Assembly (NCBI RefSeq): GCF_025548555.1
Contig: NZ_JAJLPA010000001.1
Location: 558,001 to 622,000 of the forward strand
Direction: 5' to 3'
DNA length: 64,000 nt
Source of the DNA: Sphingomonas sp. A2-49
GTDB taxonomy: Bacteria > Pseudomonadota > Alphaproteobacteria > Sphingomonadales > Sphingomonadaceae
The position numbers and the translations under genes are program-made. Positions 26,806 through 35,509 of the stretch are shown in pieces. Every line of letters begins with the position of its first letter. Within the stretch, counting starts at the first letter, position 1. The notes under the pieces are model-generated. The model made no database searches, was not told the DNA's origin, and saw only the letters and a program-made list of their open reading frames with translations.

Positions 26806-27903
26806 ATGGCCTCCCTGTTCGAGCCATATGCGCTCAAAGGCGTGACCCTGCGCAACCGCATCGCGGTATCGCCGATGTGCCAGTACATGGCCCAAGAAGG
26901 TGTCATCACCGACTGGCACGGGGCGCATTATGCCGGCCTCGCCCGCGGTGGCGCCTCGCTCGTGACGGTGGAGGCGACCGCCGTCTCGCCCGAAGGCCGG
27001 ATCACGCCGGGCGATGCCGGTATCTGGACCGACGCGCAGGCCGACGCCTGGCGTCCGGTGGTCAGCGCGATCAAGCAGGCGGGCGCGGTGCCCGGCATCC
27101 AGATCGCCCATGCCGGCCGCAAGGCAAGCGCGAACCGCCCGTGGGAGGGCGACGACCATATTCCCGACGGGGATCCGCGCGGCTGGCAGACGATCGCGCC
27201 CTCCGCTGTCGCGTTCGGCGGCGACCTGCCCAAGGTGCCGCTGGCGATGACCGCCGATGACATCGCCCGCGTGCGCGCCGATTTCGTCGCTGCGGCACGA
27301 CGCGCGGACGCGGTCGGGTTCGAGTGGCTCGTGCTGCACTTCGCCCATGGCTATCTGGGCCAGAGCTTCTTCTCGCCCCATTCAAACCAGCGCACCGATG
27401 AATATGGCGGCTCGGCCGAGAACCGCGGCCGCTTCCTGCTCGAAACGCTCGCCGCCGTGCGGGCGGTCTGGCCGGATAACAAGCCGCTCACCGCCCGGTT
27501 CGGCGTGATCGAGTTCGACGGGCGCGACGAGGAAATGCTGGCAGAGTCGATTGGGCTGGTGAAGCGCTTTAAGCAGGAAGGGCTCGACTTCATCGACGTC
27601 AGCATCGGCTTCTCGACGCCGCATGCAGCGATCCCCTGGGGTGCGCACTTCATGGCGCCGATTGCGGAGCGGGTGCGCCGCGAAACCGGCCTGCCGGGTT
27701 CCACCAGCTGGTTCATCAGCCAGCCGGACCAAGCCAACACGCTGATCGCCGACGGCACGCTGGAGCTCGTGATGCTCGGCCGGCCGCTGCTCGACAATCC
27801 GCACTGGCCTTATGCCGCCGCGCTGAAGCTGGGTGTCGACAGGCCCGCGTGGACGCTGCCCGCTCCTTATGCCCACTGGCTCGAACGCTATCGCGCTGCC
27901 TAA
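26806..27903 (+). CDS. NADH:flavin oxidoreductase, old yellow enzyme family (YqjM type)
   Basis: The 365-residue FMN protein probably reduces activated C=C bonds with NAD(P)H. It begins SLFEPYALKGVTLRNRIAVS, and CQYMAQEG provides the N-terminal Cys characteristic of YqjM-type OYEs. GIQIAHAGRKAS holds the FMN-site residues, and HFAHGYLGQSFFSPHSNQR is the substrate-pocket motif. Length matches the family. It is the first gene of a same-strand run (OYE, SDR, beta-propeller, ADH, ALDH, AKR) and diverges from the ArsR-type regulator. Confidence 0.93.
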   Translation: MASLFEPYALKGVTLRNRIAVSPMCQYMAQEGVITDWHGAHYAGLARGGASLVTVEATAVSPEGRITPGDAGIWTDAQADAWRPVVSAIKQAGAVPGIQIAHAGRKASANRPWEGDDHIPDGDPRGWQTIAPSAVAFGGDLPKVPLAMTADDIARVRADFVAAARRADAVGFEWLVLHFAHGYLGQSFFSPHSNQRTDEYGGSAENRGRFLLETLAAVRAVWPDNKPLTARFGVIEFDGRDEEMLAESIGLVKRFKQEGLDFIDVSIGFSTPHAAIPWGAHFMAPIAERVRRETGLPGSTSWFISQPDQANTLIADGTLELVMLGRPLLDNPHWPYAAALKLGVDRPAWTLPAPYAHWLERYRAA

Positions 27904-27920
27904 TTGACCGGAGTTAGCCC

Positions 27921-28655
27921 ATGAGAATGCAGGATCTGAACGGCCGCGTCGCGGTCATCACCGGCGCGTCGAGCGGGATAGGCGAAGCTGCCGCCCGGCT
28001 GCTCGCGGAGGAAGGAGTCACCGTTGTCCTGGTCGCGCGTCGCGCCGAGCGGATCGAGGCACTGGCCCAGGAGATCGGCGATCGGGCGGTCGCCATGCCC
28101 GCCGACGTCGCCGACCGCGATGGGGTGGTGAAGCTGTTCGACGCGGTGAAGGCGCGCTTCGGCGGGATCGACCTCCTGTTCAACAACGCCGGAATGGGCG
28201 TGAACGGCCCCTTTGCGGACAGCGATCCTGAGGACTGGAAGACACAGATCGACGCCAACCTCTACGGCGTGCTCAATTGCACGCACGCCGCTCTGCCGGT
28301 CATGCAGGGGCGCGAGGGGGCGATGATCTCGATCGTCTCAAGCGTGGGCGGCCGCTACGGCATCGCCGGCTGGTCGGTCTACAATGCCACCAAGTTCGCG
28401 GTCGTCGGCTTTGCCGACGCGCTGCGCAAGGAAGTGGGCGAACAAGGCATCCGCGTCGGCCTGATCGAGCCGGGGGCGGTGTGGACCGAATGGGGCCACA
28501 ACGTCACCGAGGAAGCGATGCGCGAGCGCCGCGAAAAGGTCGACGCGCTCCATGCCGAGGACGTTGCGCAGGCGCTGGTCTATGCCTTCGCGCAGCCGCC
28601 GCGCGTGCTGGTCGAGGAGATCCTGGTCCGCCCCGTGAAGCAGGTGGCGCCGTGA
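27921..28655 (+). CDS. Short-chain dehydrogenase/reductase
   Basis: The 244-residue Rossmann enzyme has the cofactor motif TGASSGIGEAAA near residue 13, the NNAG strand (LLFNNAGMG), catalytic Ser in SIVSSVGGRYG and YNATK as the YxxxK pair. It is a classical SDR of unknown substrate, probably acting on alcohols or carbonyls. It starts 17 bases after the OYE gene and its stop overlaps the GTG of the next gene (GTGA), so it belongs to the same transcript. Confidence 0.93.
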   Translation: MRMQDLNGRVAVITGASSGIGEAAARLLAEEGVTVVLVARRAERIEALAQEIGDRAVAMPADVADRDGVVKLFDAVKARFGGIDLLFNNAGMGVNGPFADSDPEDWKTQIDANLYGVLNCTHAALPVMQGREGAMISIVSSVGGRYGIAGWSVYNATKFAVVGFADALRKEVGEQGIRVGLIEPGAVWTEWGHNVTEEAMRERREKVDALHAEDVAQALVYAFAQPPRVLVEEILVRPVKQVAP

Positions 28656-29812
28656 TCCGGGCCGCAATGCTCGCCGGCATGGGGATGCTCACGCTCCCCG
28701 CCGGAGCACAACAGGCCACGCCTCCCCAGGGCCGCGACCTGCAGCCACTGTTGCCAGTCGAGCGCGTCGCGACCTTCAAGGGCGCGATGCCGACGGGCGT
28801 GACCGTCGCGCCGAACGGCCGCATCTTCGTCAACTACCCCCATTGGGGCGAAAATCCCGCCTTCACCGTCGGCGAGCTGAAGAACGGCAGGACGGTCGCC
28901 TACCCCGACACCGCGATCAACAAGGCCGATCCGCAGCGGCCGGGTGAGACGTTCATCAGCGTGCAGAGCGTCGTCGCGGATGCCGCGAACCGGCTGTGGG
29001 TGCTCGACACCGCCGCCCCGAACCTCGGCACGCCGATCGCGGGCGGCGCGAAGCTGGTCGCGATCGACCTTGCCACGGACAAGGTGGTGAAAACGATCCG
29101 CTTCGGCCCCGAGGTCGTGTTGCCGACCACCTATCTCAACGATGTCCGGTTTGATCTGCGGCAGGGCGGGGCCGGGGTCGCGTACATCACGGACAGCTCG
29201 CTGAAGGGCCCCGGCGCGATCATCGTCGTCGATCTGGCCAGCGGCAGGGCGACGCGCCGCCTGTCGGGCGCGACCGTCACCTCGGCCGAGCCCGACTTCG
29301 TCCCGACGGTGGAGGGCGAATGGCTGATGAACCGCCCGGCAGACGGCGCGCCGACTCCGTTCGCGGTGGCGAGTGACGGGATCGCCCTGTCCCCCGACGG
29401 CGCCACGCTCTACTTCTCGCCTCTGTCGAGCCGGCATCTTTATTTGGTGCCAACCGCGATGCTGCGCAACACGACGGTCGACGAGGCCGCGCTCGCCGCC
29501 GCTGTCATCGACCTCGGGCTGAAGGGCGCGTCCGACGGGCTCGACAGCGACGCGCTGGGGCGCGTCTATGGCGGCGATTACGAGCACAATTCCATCCGCC
29601 GCCTGGCCGGCGGACAGTGGCGGACGATCGCTCAGGACAAACGTATCATCTGGCCCGATACACTATCAGTCGGCACCGACGGCTATCTCTACTTCACCGC
29701 AAACCAGCTCAACCGCCAGGCCGGGTTCCACCACGGCGTCGACCGGCGGAAGAAACCTTACGAGCTGCTGCGCATCCGCATCGGCGCGGGCCCCGTGCTG
29801 CTCGGCCGCTGA
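28652..29812 (+). CDS. Secreted major-royal-jelly-type/SMP-30-like beta-propeller
   Basis: The 386-residue protein has a short signal peptide (about 1-20, ending AGAQQ) and a beta-propeller. Repeats such as PNGRIFVNYPHWGE, NRLWVLDTAAP, TYLNDVRFDL and DGIALSPDGATLYFSPLSS are typical of the MRJP/Yellow family. Bacterial members often act on periplasmic sugars or lactones, but activity is unknown. GTG 28652 overlaps the SDR stop; ATG 28667 is a close alternative. It is the only exported protein of this oxidoreductase operon, which hints at a substrate handled outside the cytoplasm. Confidence 0.85.
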   Translation: MIRAAMLAGMGMLTLPAGAQQATPPQGRDLQPLLPVERVATFKGAMPTGVTVAPNGRIFVNYPHWGENPAFTVGELKNGRTVAYPDTAINKADPQRPGETFISVQSVVADAANRLWVLDTAAPNLGTPIAGGAKLVAIDLATDKVVKTIRFGPEVVLPTTYLNDVRFDLRQGGAGVAYITDSSLKGPGAIIVVDLASGRATRRLSGATVTSAEPDFVPTVEGEWLMNRPADGAPTPFAVASDGIALSPDGATLYFSPLSSRHLYLVPTAMLRNTTVDEAALAAAVIDLGLKGASDGLDSDALGRVYGGDYEHNSIRRLAGGQWRTIAQDKRIIWPDTLSVGTDGYLYFTANQLNRQAGFHHGVDRRKKPYELLRIRIGAGPVLLGR

Positions 29813-29837
29813 TCCACTCAGAACAGGAGTTTCATCG

Positions 29838-30899
29838 ATGTCCCAAGCCAAGGGCTATGCCGCCCAGTCGGCCGAAACGCCGCTCGCCCCCTTCGCGTTC
29901 GAACGTCGCGAGCTTCGCCCCAACGACGTGCGCGTCGATATTCTCTATTGCGGCGTCTGCCATTCGGACCTGCACACCGCGCGCTCGGAGTGGCCGGGCA
30001 CCGTCTACCCGAGCGTGCCGGGGCACGAGATCGTCGGCCGCGTCGCCGCCGTCGGCCCTGAGGTGAGCGGCTTCGAGGTCGGCGAGATCGTCGGCGTCGG
30101 CTGCATGGTCGACAGCTGCCAGCACTGCCACGCCTGCGACGATGGGCTGGAGCAATATTGCGAGAACGTCTTCACGATGACGTACAACAGCCCCGATCGG
30201 GTGACGGGCGAGAACACGCTGGGCGGCTATGCCGACCATATCGTCGTCCGCCAGGAGTTCGTGCTGAAGATCCGCCACGGCGAGGAGCAGCTCGCCGCCG
30301 TCGCCCCGCTGCTGTGCGCGGGCATCACCACCTGGTCGCCGCTGCGCCACTGGAAGGTCGGGCCGGGGCACAAAGTCGGCATCGTCGGGATCGGCGGGCT
30401 CGGCCACATGGGCGTGAAGCTCGCCCGTGCGCTGGGCGCCACCGTGGTCGCCTTCACCACCTCGCCATCGAAGCGCGAGGAGGCGCTACGGCTCGGCGCC
30501 GACGAGGTCGTGATATCGCGCGATGCCGACGAGATGGCAGCGCATACCGGCAGCTTCGACTTCATCCTCAACACCGTCGCCGCGCCGCATGATCTCGACC
30601 CGTTCGTGACGCTGCTGAAGCGCGACGGCACCCTGACGCTGGTGGGTGTGCCGGCCGAGCCGCATCCCTCGCCGGCCGTCTTCAATCTCGTCTTCGGGCG
30701 CCGCTCGATTGCGGGCTCGTTGATCGGCGGGATCGCGGAAACGCAGGAGATGCTCGATTTCTGCGCCGAGCACGGCATCACCGCCGATATCGAGATGATC
30801 GCGATGGACGAGATCGAGGAAGCCTATCGCCGCATGACGGCAAGTGACGTGAAGTACCGCTTCGTCATCGACATGGCGACGCTCGGCACCGCCGCCTGA
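29838..30899 (+). CDS. Zinc-dependent NAD(P) alcohol dehydrogenase (YahK/cinnamyl type)
   Basis: The 353-residue MDR enzyme oxidises alcohols or reduces aldehydes. Catalytic zinc ligands are in YCGVCHSDLHTARSEW and PGHEIVG; the structural zinc site is CQHCHACDDGLEQYC, with all four Cys. The nucleotide motif is GIGGLGHMGVKLA. It belongs to the YahK/AdhC cinnamyl-alcohol-dehydrogenase subgroup. Start 29838 is preceded by CAGGAG. It is one of three enzymes of alcohol/aldehyde metabolism in this run. Confidence 0.93.
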   Translation: MSQAKGYAAQSAETPLAPFAFERRELRPNDVRVDILYCGVCHSDLHTARSEWPGTVYPSVPGHEIVGRVAAVGPEVSGFEVGEIVGVGCMVDSCQHCHACDDGLEQYCENVFTMTYNSPDRVTGENTLGGYADHIVVRQEFVLKIRHGEEQLAAVAPLLCAGITTWSPLRHWKVGPGHKVGIVGIGGLGHMGVKLARALGATVVAFTTSPSKREEALRLGADEVVISRDADEMAAHTGSFDFILNTVAAPHDLDPFVTLLKRDGTLTLVGVPAEPHPSPAVFNLVFGRRSIAGSLIGGIAETQEMLDFCAEHGITADIEMIAMDEIEEAYRRMTASDVKYRFVIDMATLGTAA

Positions 30900-30971
30900 T
30901 TCAACCCCTAAGCAAGGACGGCCGCAGCGGTGCGCGCCGCTGCCTTCCGGCCCCGAACCGATGGAGAGACC

Positions 30972-32486
30972 ATGCCCGCCCCCACGCCCTATGACGGTTT
31001 CGACAAGCTGTACCTCGCCGGCGCATGGCGCACCGGTCGCGCAAAGCCGGCGCGCAACCTGAACCCCTGGACCGAACAGCCGATCGGCGAGGTGCCGCAG
31101 GCCAACGCCGAGGATCTGGAGGACGCCTATCAGGCGGCCAAGAAGGCGCAGCCCGACTGGGCCGCGAAGCTGCCGTCCGAACGCGCCGCGGTGTTCGCCG
31201 CCGCCGCGAAGATCATGGAAGCGCGCCGTGACGAGATCATCGGCTGGCTGGTGCGGGAGGCGGGGTCCACCCAGCTCAAGGCGGCGCTGGAATGGAAGGC
31301 GGTCAACGGCGTCATGCTGGAGGCCGCCAGCCTGCCCTACATGGTCGAAGGGCGCATCCTGCCCAACGACACGCCCGGCAAGGAAAGCCGCGTCTACCGT
31401 AAGCCCGTCGGTGTGGTCGGCGTCATCTCGCCGTGGAACTTCCCGCACCAGCTGTCCGCCCGCTCACTCGCGCCCGCCATGGCGGTCGGCAACGCGGTGG
31501 TGCTGAAGCCCGCCTCCGACACGCCCGTCACCGGCGGGCTGTTCTTTGCCAAGCTGTTCGAGGAGGCCGGGCTGCCGGCGGGCGTGCTCAGCGTTATTCC
31601 CGGCCCGGGCCGCGAGATCGGCGATGCCTTCGTCAAGCACCCGATCCCGCGGGTCATCTCGTTCACCGGCTCGACCCCTGTCGGCCGAGGGATCGGCAAG
31701 GCGGCGTACGAGGCCGACATCATCAAGCGGCTGGAGCTGGAGCTGGGCGGCGACAGCCCGATCGTGGTGCTGGCCGATGCTGATCTCGATCTCGCCGTCA
31801 AGGCGGCGGTGTTCGGCAAATTCCTCCACCAGGGCCAGATCTGCATGATCGCCAACCGACTGGTCGTCGAGGCGCCGGTATATGACGAGTTCGTCGACCG
31901 CTTCGTCGGCGCGGTGAAGGCGTTGCCGATCAACGGCCCCGACGATCCCACCACCATGATCGGGCCGATCATCAACCGCCAGCAGCTGGGCAGCGTGCAG
32001 GAGCTGATCGGCAAGGCCCGCGACGCCGGCTACCGCCAGCTCGCGGGCGGGGACCCCGACGGCCTGGTCCTGCCTCCGCATGTCTTCGCCGACGTCGAGG
32101 CGGAGGGCGCGCTTCACCGGCGCGAGATCTTCGGGCCGATGGCGCCGGTGATCCGCGCGACCGACGAAGCGGACGCGCTGCGGATCGCCAACGACACCGA
32201 TTACGGCCTGTCCTCGTCCGTGTTCACCCGGGATCTGGAACGCGGCGTGCGCTTCGCGCGGGCGATCGAGGCGGGGATGGCGCACGTCAACGATCAGCCG
32301 GTGAACGATCTGCCCTTCAGCCCGTTCGGCGGTGAGAAGAACAGCGGCATCGGCCGCTTCAACGGCCGCTGGGCGGTCGATGCCTTCACCACCGACCAGT
32401 GGGTCACGCTGCAACACACGCCCCGCCCCTACCCCGCCGATGCCCGCATGCTGTCCCCCGGCAGCACGGAAAGCGTCGGCGGCTGA
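30972..32486 (+). CDS. Aldehyde dehydrogenase (NAD-dependent)
   Basis: The 504-residue enzyme oxidises an aldehyde to the acid. It has PWNFPHQLSARSLAPAMAVG (cofactor pocket), FTGSTPVGRGIG, the general base in LELGGDSPIV and the nucleophile Cys in HQGQICMIANR. The end shows FGGEKNSGIGRFNGRWAVDAF. It resembles benzaldehyde or vanillin dehydrogenases more than betaine ones, but substrate is not proven. Start 30972 follows GGAGAGACC. It lies 72 bases after the alcohol dehydrogenase and could take its product. Confidence 0.93.
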   Translation: MPAPTPYDGFDKLYLAGAWRTGRAKPARNLNPWTEQPIGEVPQANAEDLEDAYQAAKKAQPDWAAKLPSERAAVFAAAAKIMEARRDEIIGWLVREAGSTQLKAALEWKAVNGVMLEAASLPYMVEGRILPNDTPGKESRVYRKPVGVVGVISPWNFPHQLSARSLAPAMAVGNAVVLKPASDTPVTGGLFFAKLFEEAGLPAGVLSVIPGPGREIGDAFVKHPIPRVISFTGSTPVGRGIGKAAYEADIIKRLELELGGDSPIVVLADADLDLAVKAAVFGKFLHQGQICMIANRLVVEAPVYDEFVDRFVGAVKALPINGPDDPTTMIGPIINRQQLGSVQELIGKARDAGYRQLAGGDPDGLVLPPHVFADVEAEGALHRREIFGPMAPVIRATDEADALRIANDTDYGLSSSVFTRDLERGVRFARAIEAGMAHVNDQPVNDLPFSPFGGEKNSGIGRFNGRWAVDAFTTDQWVTLQHTPRPYPADARMLSPGSTESVGG

Positions 32487-32506
32487 CCCAATCAGGAGAA
32501 TTGACC

Positions 32507-33556
32507 ATGCGTTACAACAGACTGGGCCAGACCGGCCTGTTCGTGTCCGAGCTGTGCCTGGGCACCATGACCTTCGGCGGCGAGGGCGAGACCTGGAGCA
32601 AAATCGCCGACGTGCAGCAGGAGGGGGCGGACGCGCTGGTCCGCACCGCGCTCGACGCCGGCATCAACTTCATCGACACGGCCAACGTCTATTCGGGCGG
32701 GCAGTCGGAGGAGATCCTCGGCCAGTCACTCAGGAACCTGGGTGTCGCGCGTGACGAGGTGGTGATCGCGACCAAGGGCTTCGGCCCGATGGGCGGCGGG
32801 CAGAACGCGCGCGGAGCCACGCGCTACCACCTGATCGATGCCTGCAAGGCGAGCCTGAAGCGGCTGCAGCTCGACCACATCGATCTCTACCAGATCCATG
32901 GCTTCGACCCCGCGACGCCGATGGAGGAGACGCTGCGCGCGCTCGACACGCTCGTCCAGCACGGCCATGTCCGCTATGTCGGCGTGTCGAACTGGGCGGC
33001 GTGGCAGATCGCGACCGCGCTCGGCTTGGCGGAGCGGCTGAACCTGCACCGCTTCGTCAGTCTTCAGGCCTATTACACCGCGGCGGGCCGCGACCTGGAG
33101 CGCGAACTGATCCCGATGCTCAAGGCGACGGGCCTGGGTCTGATGGTGTGGAGCCCGCTCGCGGGCGGGCTGCTGTCGGGCAAGTACGACCGCGAAGGCA
33201 AGTCGGGCGATGGCCGCCGTGCCGATTTCGACTTCCCGCCCGTGAACCGCGATCGCGCGTTCTACGTCATCGATGTGCTGCGCCCCATTGCGGAGGCCAA
33301 GGGCGTGTCGGTGGCGCGGGTCGCGCTCGCCTGGCTGCTCCACCAGCCCGCCGTCACCAGCGTCATCATCGGCGCCAAGCGGCCCGACCAGCTCCGCGAC
33401 AATCTGGGCGCGGTGGATGTGACGCTGTCCGATGACGAGTTGCGGCGCATCGACGAGGTCAGCGCGCTGCCACCCGAATACCCGGGCTGGATGTTCGGCT
33501 TCCAGGGCAAGGGGCGCCAGGACCAGCTCGACGCGGTCGCGACGCCGCGCGGCTGA
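32507..33556 (+). CDS. Aldo/keto reductase (YajO/Kvbeta-like)
   Basis: The 349-residue TIM-barrel enzyme reduces aldehydes or ketones with NADPH. It shows LCLGTMTFGG, the catalytic Asp and Tyr in NFIDTANVYSGG, the Lys strand VVIATKGFG, and LDHIDLYQIHGFD. It is the last gene of the same-strand run that starts at OYE; AGGAGA precedes the ATG. A perfect hairpin follows 6 bases beyond its stop. A second aldo/keto reductase of a shorter class is at 51337-52167. Confidence 0.92.
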   Translation: MRYNRLGQTGLFVSELCLGTMTFGGEGETWSKIADVQQEGADALVRTALDAGINFIDTANVYSGGQSEEILGQSLRNLGVARDEVVIATKGFGPMGGGQNARGATRYHLIDACKASLKRLQLDHIDLYQIHGFDPATPMEETLRALDTLVQHGHVRYVGVSNWAAWQIATALGLAERLNLHRFVSLQAYYTAAGRDLERELIPMLKATGLGLMVWSPLAGGLLSGKYDREGKSGDGRRADFDFPPVNRDRAFYVIDVLRPIAEAKGVSVARVALAWLLHQPAVTSVIIGAKRPDQLRDNLGAVDVTLSDDELRRIDEVSALPPEYPGWMFGFQGKGRQDQLDAVATPRG

Positions 33557-33562
33557 CTTAGC

Positions 33563-33588
33563 TCGGGGCGGACGGGCGTCCGCCCCGA
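33563..33588. terminator. Bidirectional hairpin between convergent genes
   Basis: TCGGGGCGGACG and CGTCCGCCCCGA form a perfect 12-bp stem with two bases between (the inner pairs would open to make a loop). It lies between the convergent aldo/keto reductase and dienelactone hydrolase genes. It lacks a U-run, so action as a terminator is inferred from location and strength. Confidence 0.55.
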
Positions 33589-33593
33589 CACGC

Positions 33594-34331
33594 TCAACGG
33601 AGCGTGCGGGCGAACAGCGAAGTCAGTTCGCGCCAGGCGCGCTCGGCCGCCGCTTCGTCGTAGATGCCGAGGTCGCTCATGGTCCAGCCATGCTTCGCGC
33701 CCGGGTAGATCTCGCACCGGTGCTGGACGCCCGCGTCGGTCAGCGCCCGATCCAGCCGCTCGGCCATTTCGGGCGGGTAGCTGCCGTCCTGGTCGGCGCC
33801 CGCGACATAGACTTCGGCCTGCATCTGTGGCGCCAGAAGGTGCGGGCTGTCGGGTTTGTCGGTGGCGAGATTGCCGCCATGGAAACTCGCCGCCGCCGCG
33901 ATCCGGTCGGGATAGACACCCGCCACGGTCAGCGCCATGCCGCCGCCCATGCAATAGCCGGTGACCCCGAGCCGCGTTCCCGCGACGTCGGGCCGGCTTG
34001 CCAGATGGTTGAGAAACGCGGCCGTATCGCTCGCGGCGCGGGTGTTGTCGATCGAGGCCATCATCGGCACGATCTTCTCACGAAAGTCGTTAGAGCCGAG
34101 CTCGCTCGGTATGATCTCCGCATATCCGCCCAGGCGATAGAACATGTCGGGCAGCAGCACGACATGGCCCGCGTCCGCCAGCCGCTGCGCCATCGCGAAG
34201 AGCGTTGGACGTATCGCGAGCGCGTCCATGTAGATGATGGCGGCTGGCCAGGGGCCCTCACCAGCGGGCGTGAAGAGGAACGACGGGCAATCGCCATCGG
34301 CGGTGCGGATGGTGAGGTCTTGACGGGGCAT
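33594..34331 (-). CDS. Dienelactone hydrolase family protein
   Basis: This is a 245-residue alpha/beta hydrolase. The nucleophile elbow is GYCMGGGMA with Cys, as in dienelactone hydrolases, and YPGAKHGW carries the catalytic His. The Asp is probably in VAGADQDGSYP. Such enzymes open lactones during chlorocatechol and related breakdown, though many members act on other esters. ATG 34331 is chosen; a long upstream extension runs antisense to the FAD gene. It converges on the aldo/keto reductase and diverges from the FAD protein. Confidence 0.9.
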   Translation of the reverse strand: MPRQDLTIRTADGDCPSFLFTPAGEGPWPAAIIYMDALAIRPTLFAMAQRLADAGHVVLLPDMFYRLGGYAEIIPSELGSNDFREKIVPMMASIDNTRAASDTAAFLNHLASRPDVAGTRLGVTGYCMGGGMALTVAGVYPDRIAAAASFHGGNLATDKPDSPHLLAPQMQAEVYVAGADQDGSYPPEMAERLDRALTDAGVQHRCEIYPGAKHGWTMSDLGIYDEAAAERAWRELTSLFARTLR

Positions 34332-34481
34332 CGTGATACTCGATCGGGGGGAGCGATCGCTATAGCCCCGCCCGACCGCCATCCCAACCGATTGCTCGCA
34401 CGCGCCTACATCACCGGCAGAGCGCGGGTCAGGGTGCGCGACGCTTGCCGGTGCGGCATCGGGCGGTGCAAGGCTCCCCGC

Positions 34482-35426
34482 ATGAAGACACGCACGATCG
34501 CCATCGTCGGAGCGGGGATCGCGGGCCTGTCCTGTGCGGATCGGCTGGCTGCCGCGGGCCATGCGGTCCGGCTGTTCGACAAGGGTCGTGGTCCGGGCGG
34601 CCGCATGTCGACGCGCCGCGTCGACATGGGCGGCGAACCGGTCGGATTCGATCACGGGGCGCAATATTTCACCGCGCGCGACGAGGAGTTCCTGGAACAG
34701 GTCTTGCGTTGGGAAGCGGACGGACTGGTCGCGCGCTGGCCGCCCGCAGGCGACGACGCCTGGGTCGGCGTACCCGGCATGAGCGCGCCTGTACGCGCTC
34801 TGGCCGACCGCCATGCGGTGGAATGGAACGCCGCAGTCGTTTCGGTTGTACGCCAGGACGGGCGCTGGCTGGTCGGCGCCGACGCCAGGCCGTTCGATGC
34901 GCTGGTGGTGGCCGTTCCCGCGGAACAGGCCGCGCCGCTGCTCCGACCCTTCCTGCCCGCCTTCGCGGCCGAAGCGGACCACCTGCCCTCCCGGCCGTGC
35001 TGGACGCTGCTGGCGGCGTTCGACGCGCCGCTGGCGGTCGGGGCCGATTGCTGGCGCGGGGGCGACGAGGACGCCATCGGCTGGGCTGCGCGCAACAGTG
35101 CTAAGCCTGGGCGTGGGCCAGCGGAGACCTGGGTCGTACAGGCCGGCGCCGGCTGGTCCGCCCGGCACCTGGAAGACGACCGCGAGGGCGTCGCCGACGC
35201 GCTGCTCGCGGCGCTGCGCGACGCAGTCGGGCCTACGGCCCTCCCGCCGCTCCGCTACCGCGCCGCGCACCGCTGGCGATATGCGCGGACGACGGCGCAG
35301 GGCTGCCGGCCGTTATGGGACGAAATCGTGCGGATGGGCGCATGCGGCGACTGGCGCGGCGCGCCTCGCGTCGAGGCGGCATGGCTGTCGGGCGCCGCCC
35401 TGGCGGCCATGATGCTCGGAGGCTGA
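34482..35426 (+). CDS. FAD-dependent amine-oxidase/renalase-like protein
   Basis: The 314-residue protein starts with a dinucleotide-binding motif (IAIVGAGIAGLSCADRLAAA). RGPGGRMSTRR and DHGAQYFTARDEEF follow, which are typical of the NAD(P)/FAD renalase-like family, and its end PRVEAAWLSGAALAAMML completes the FAD site. It may oxidise reduced nicotinamide isomers or amines; substrate is unknown. It has a short spacer (83 bases) to the next alcohol dehydrogenase and diverges from the hydrolase. Confidence 0.88.
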   Translation: MKTRTIAIVGAGIAGLSCADRLAAAGHAVRLFDKGRGPGGRMSTRRVDMGGEPVGFDHGAQYFTARDEEFLEQVLRWEADGLVARWPPAGDDAWVGVPGMSAPVRALADRHAVEWNAAVVSVVRQDGRWLVGADARPFDALVVAVPAEQAAPLLRPFLPAFAAEADHLPSRPCWTLLAAFDAPLAVGADCWRGGDEDAIGWAARNSAKPGRGPAETWVVQAGAGWSARHLEDDREGVADALLAALRDAVGPTALPPLRYRAAHRWRYARTTAQGCRPLWDEIVRMGACGDWRGAPRVEAAWLSGAALAAMMLGG

Positions 35427-35509
35427 GCGAGACGGCCCTTTTCGCCCGATGGTGGAACGATAGGCTGCCCCCGGCCGCTCTGCCACTGAACCAATTGGGA
35501 GAATGAACG

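Noticed and set aside
30486..31448. 320-codon ORF antisense to the ADH and ALDH genes
   Set aside because: No recognisable domain and shadow-like composition; both plus-strand enzymes have full catalytic motifs.
33432..34481. Long upstream extension of the FAD-protein frame
   Set aside because: It is antisense to the dienelactone hydrolase gene and has no motif; ATG 34482 precedes a correct FAD-binding motif.
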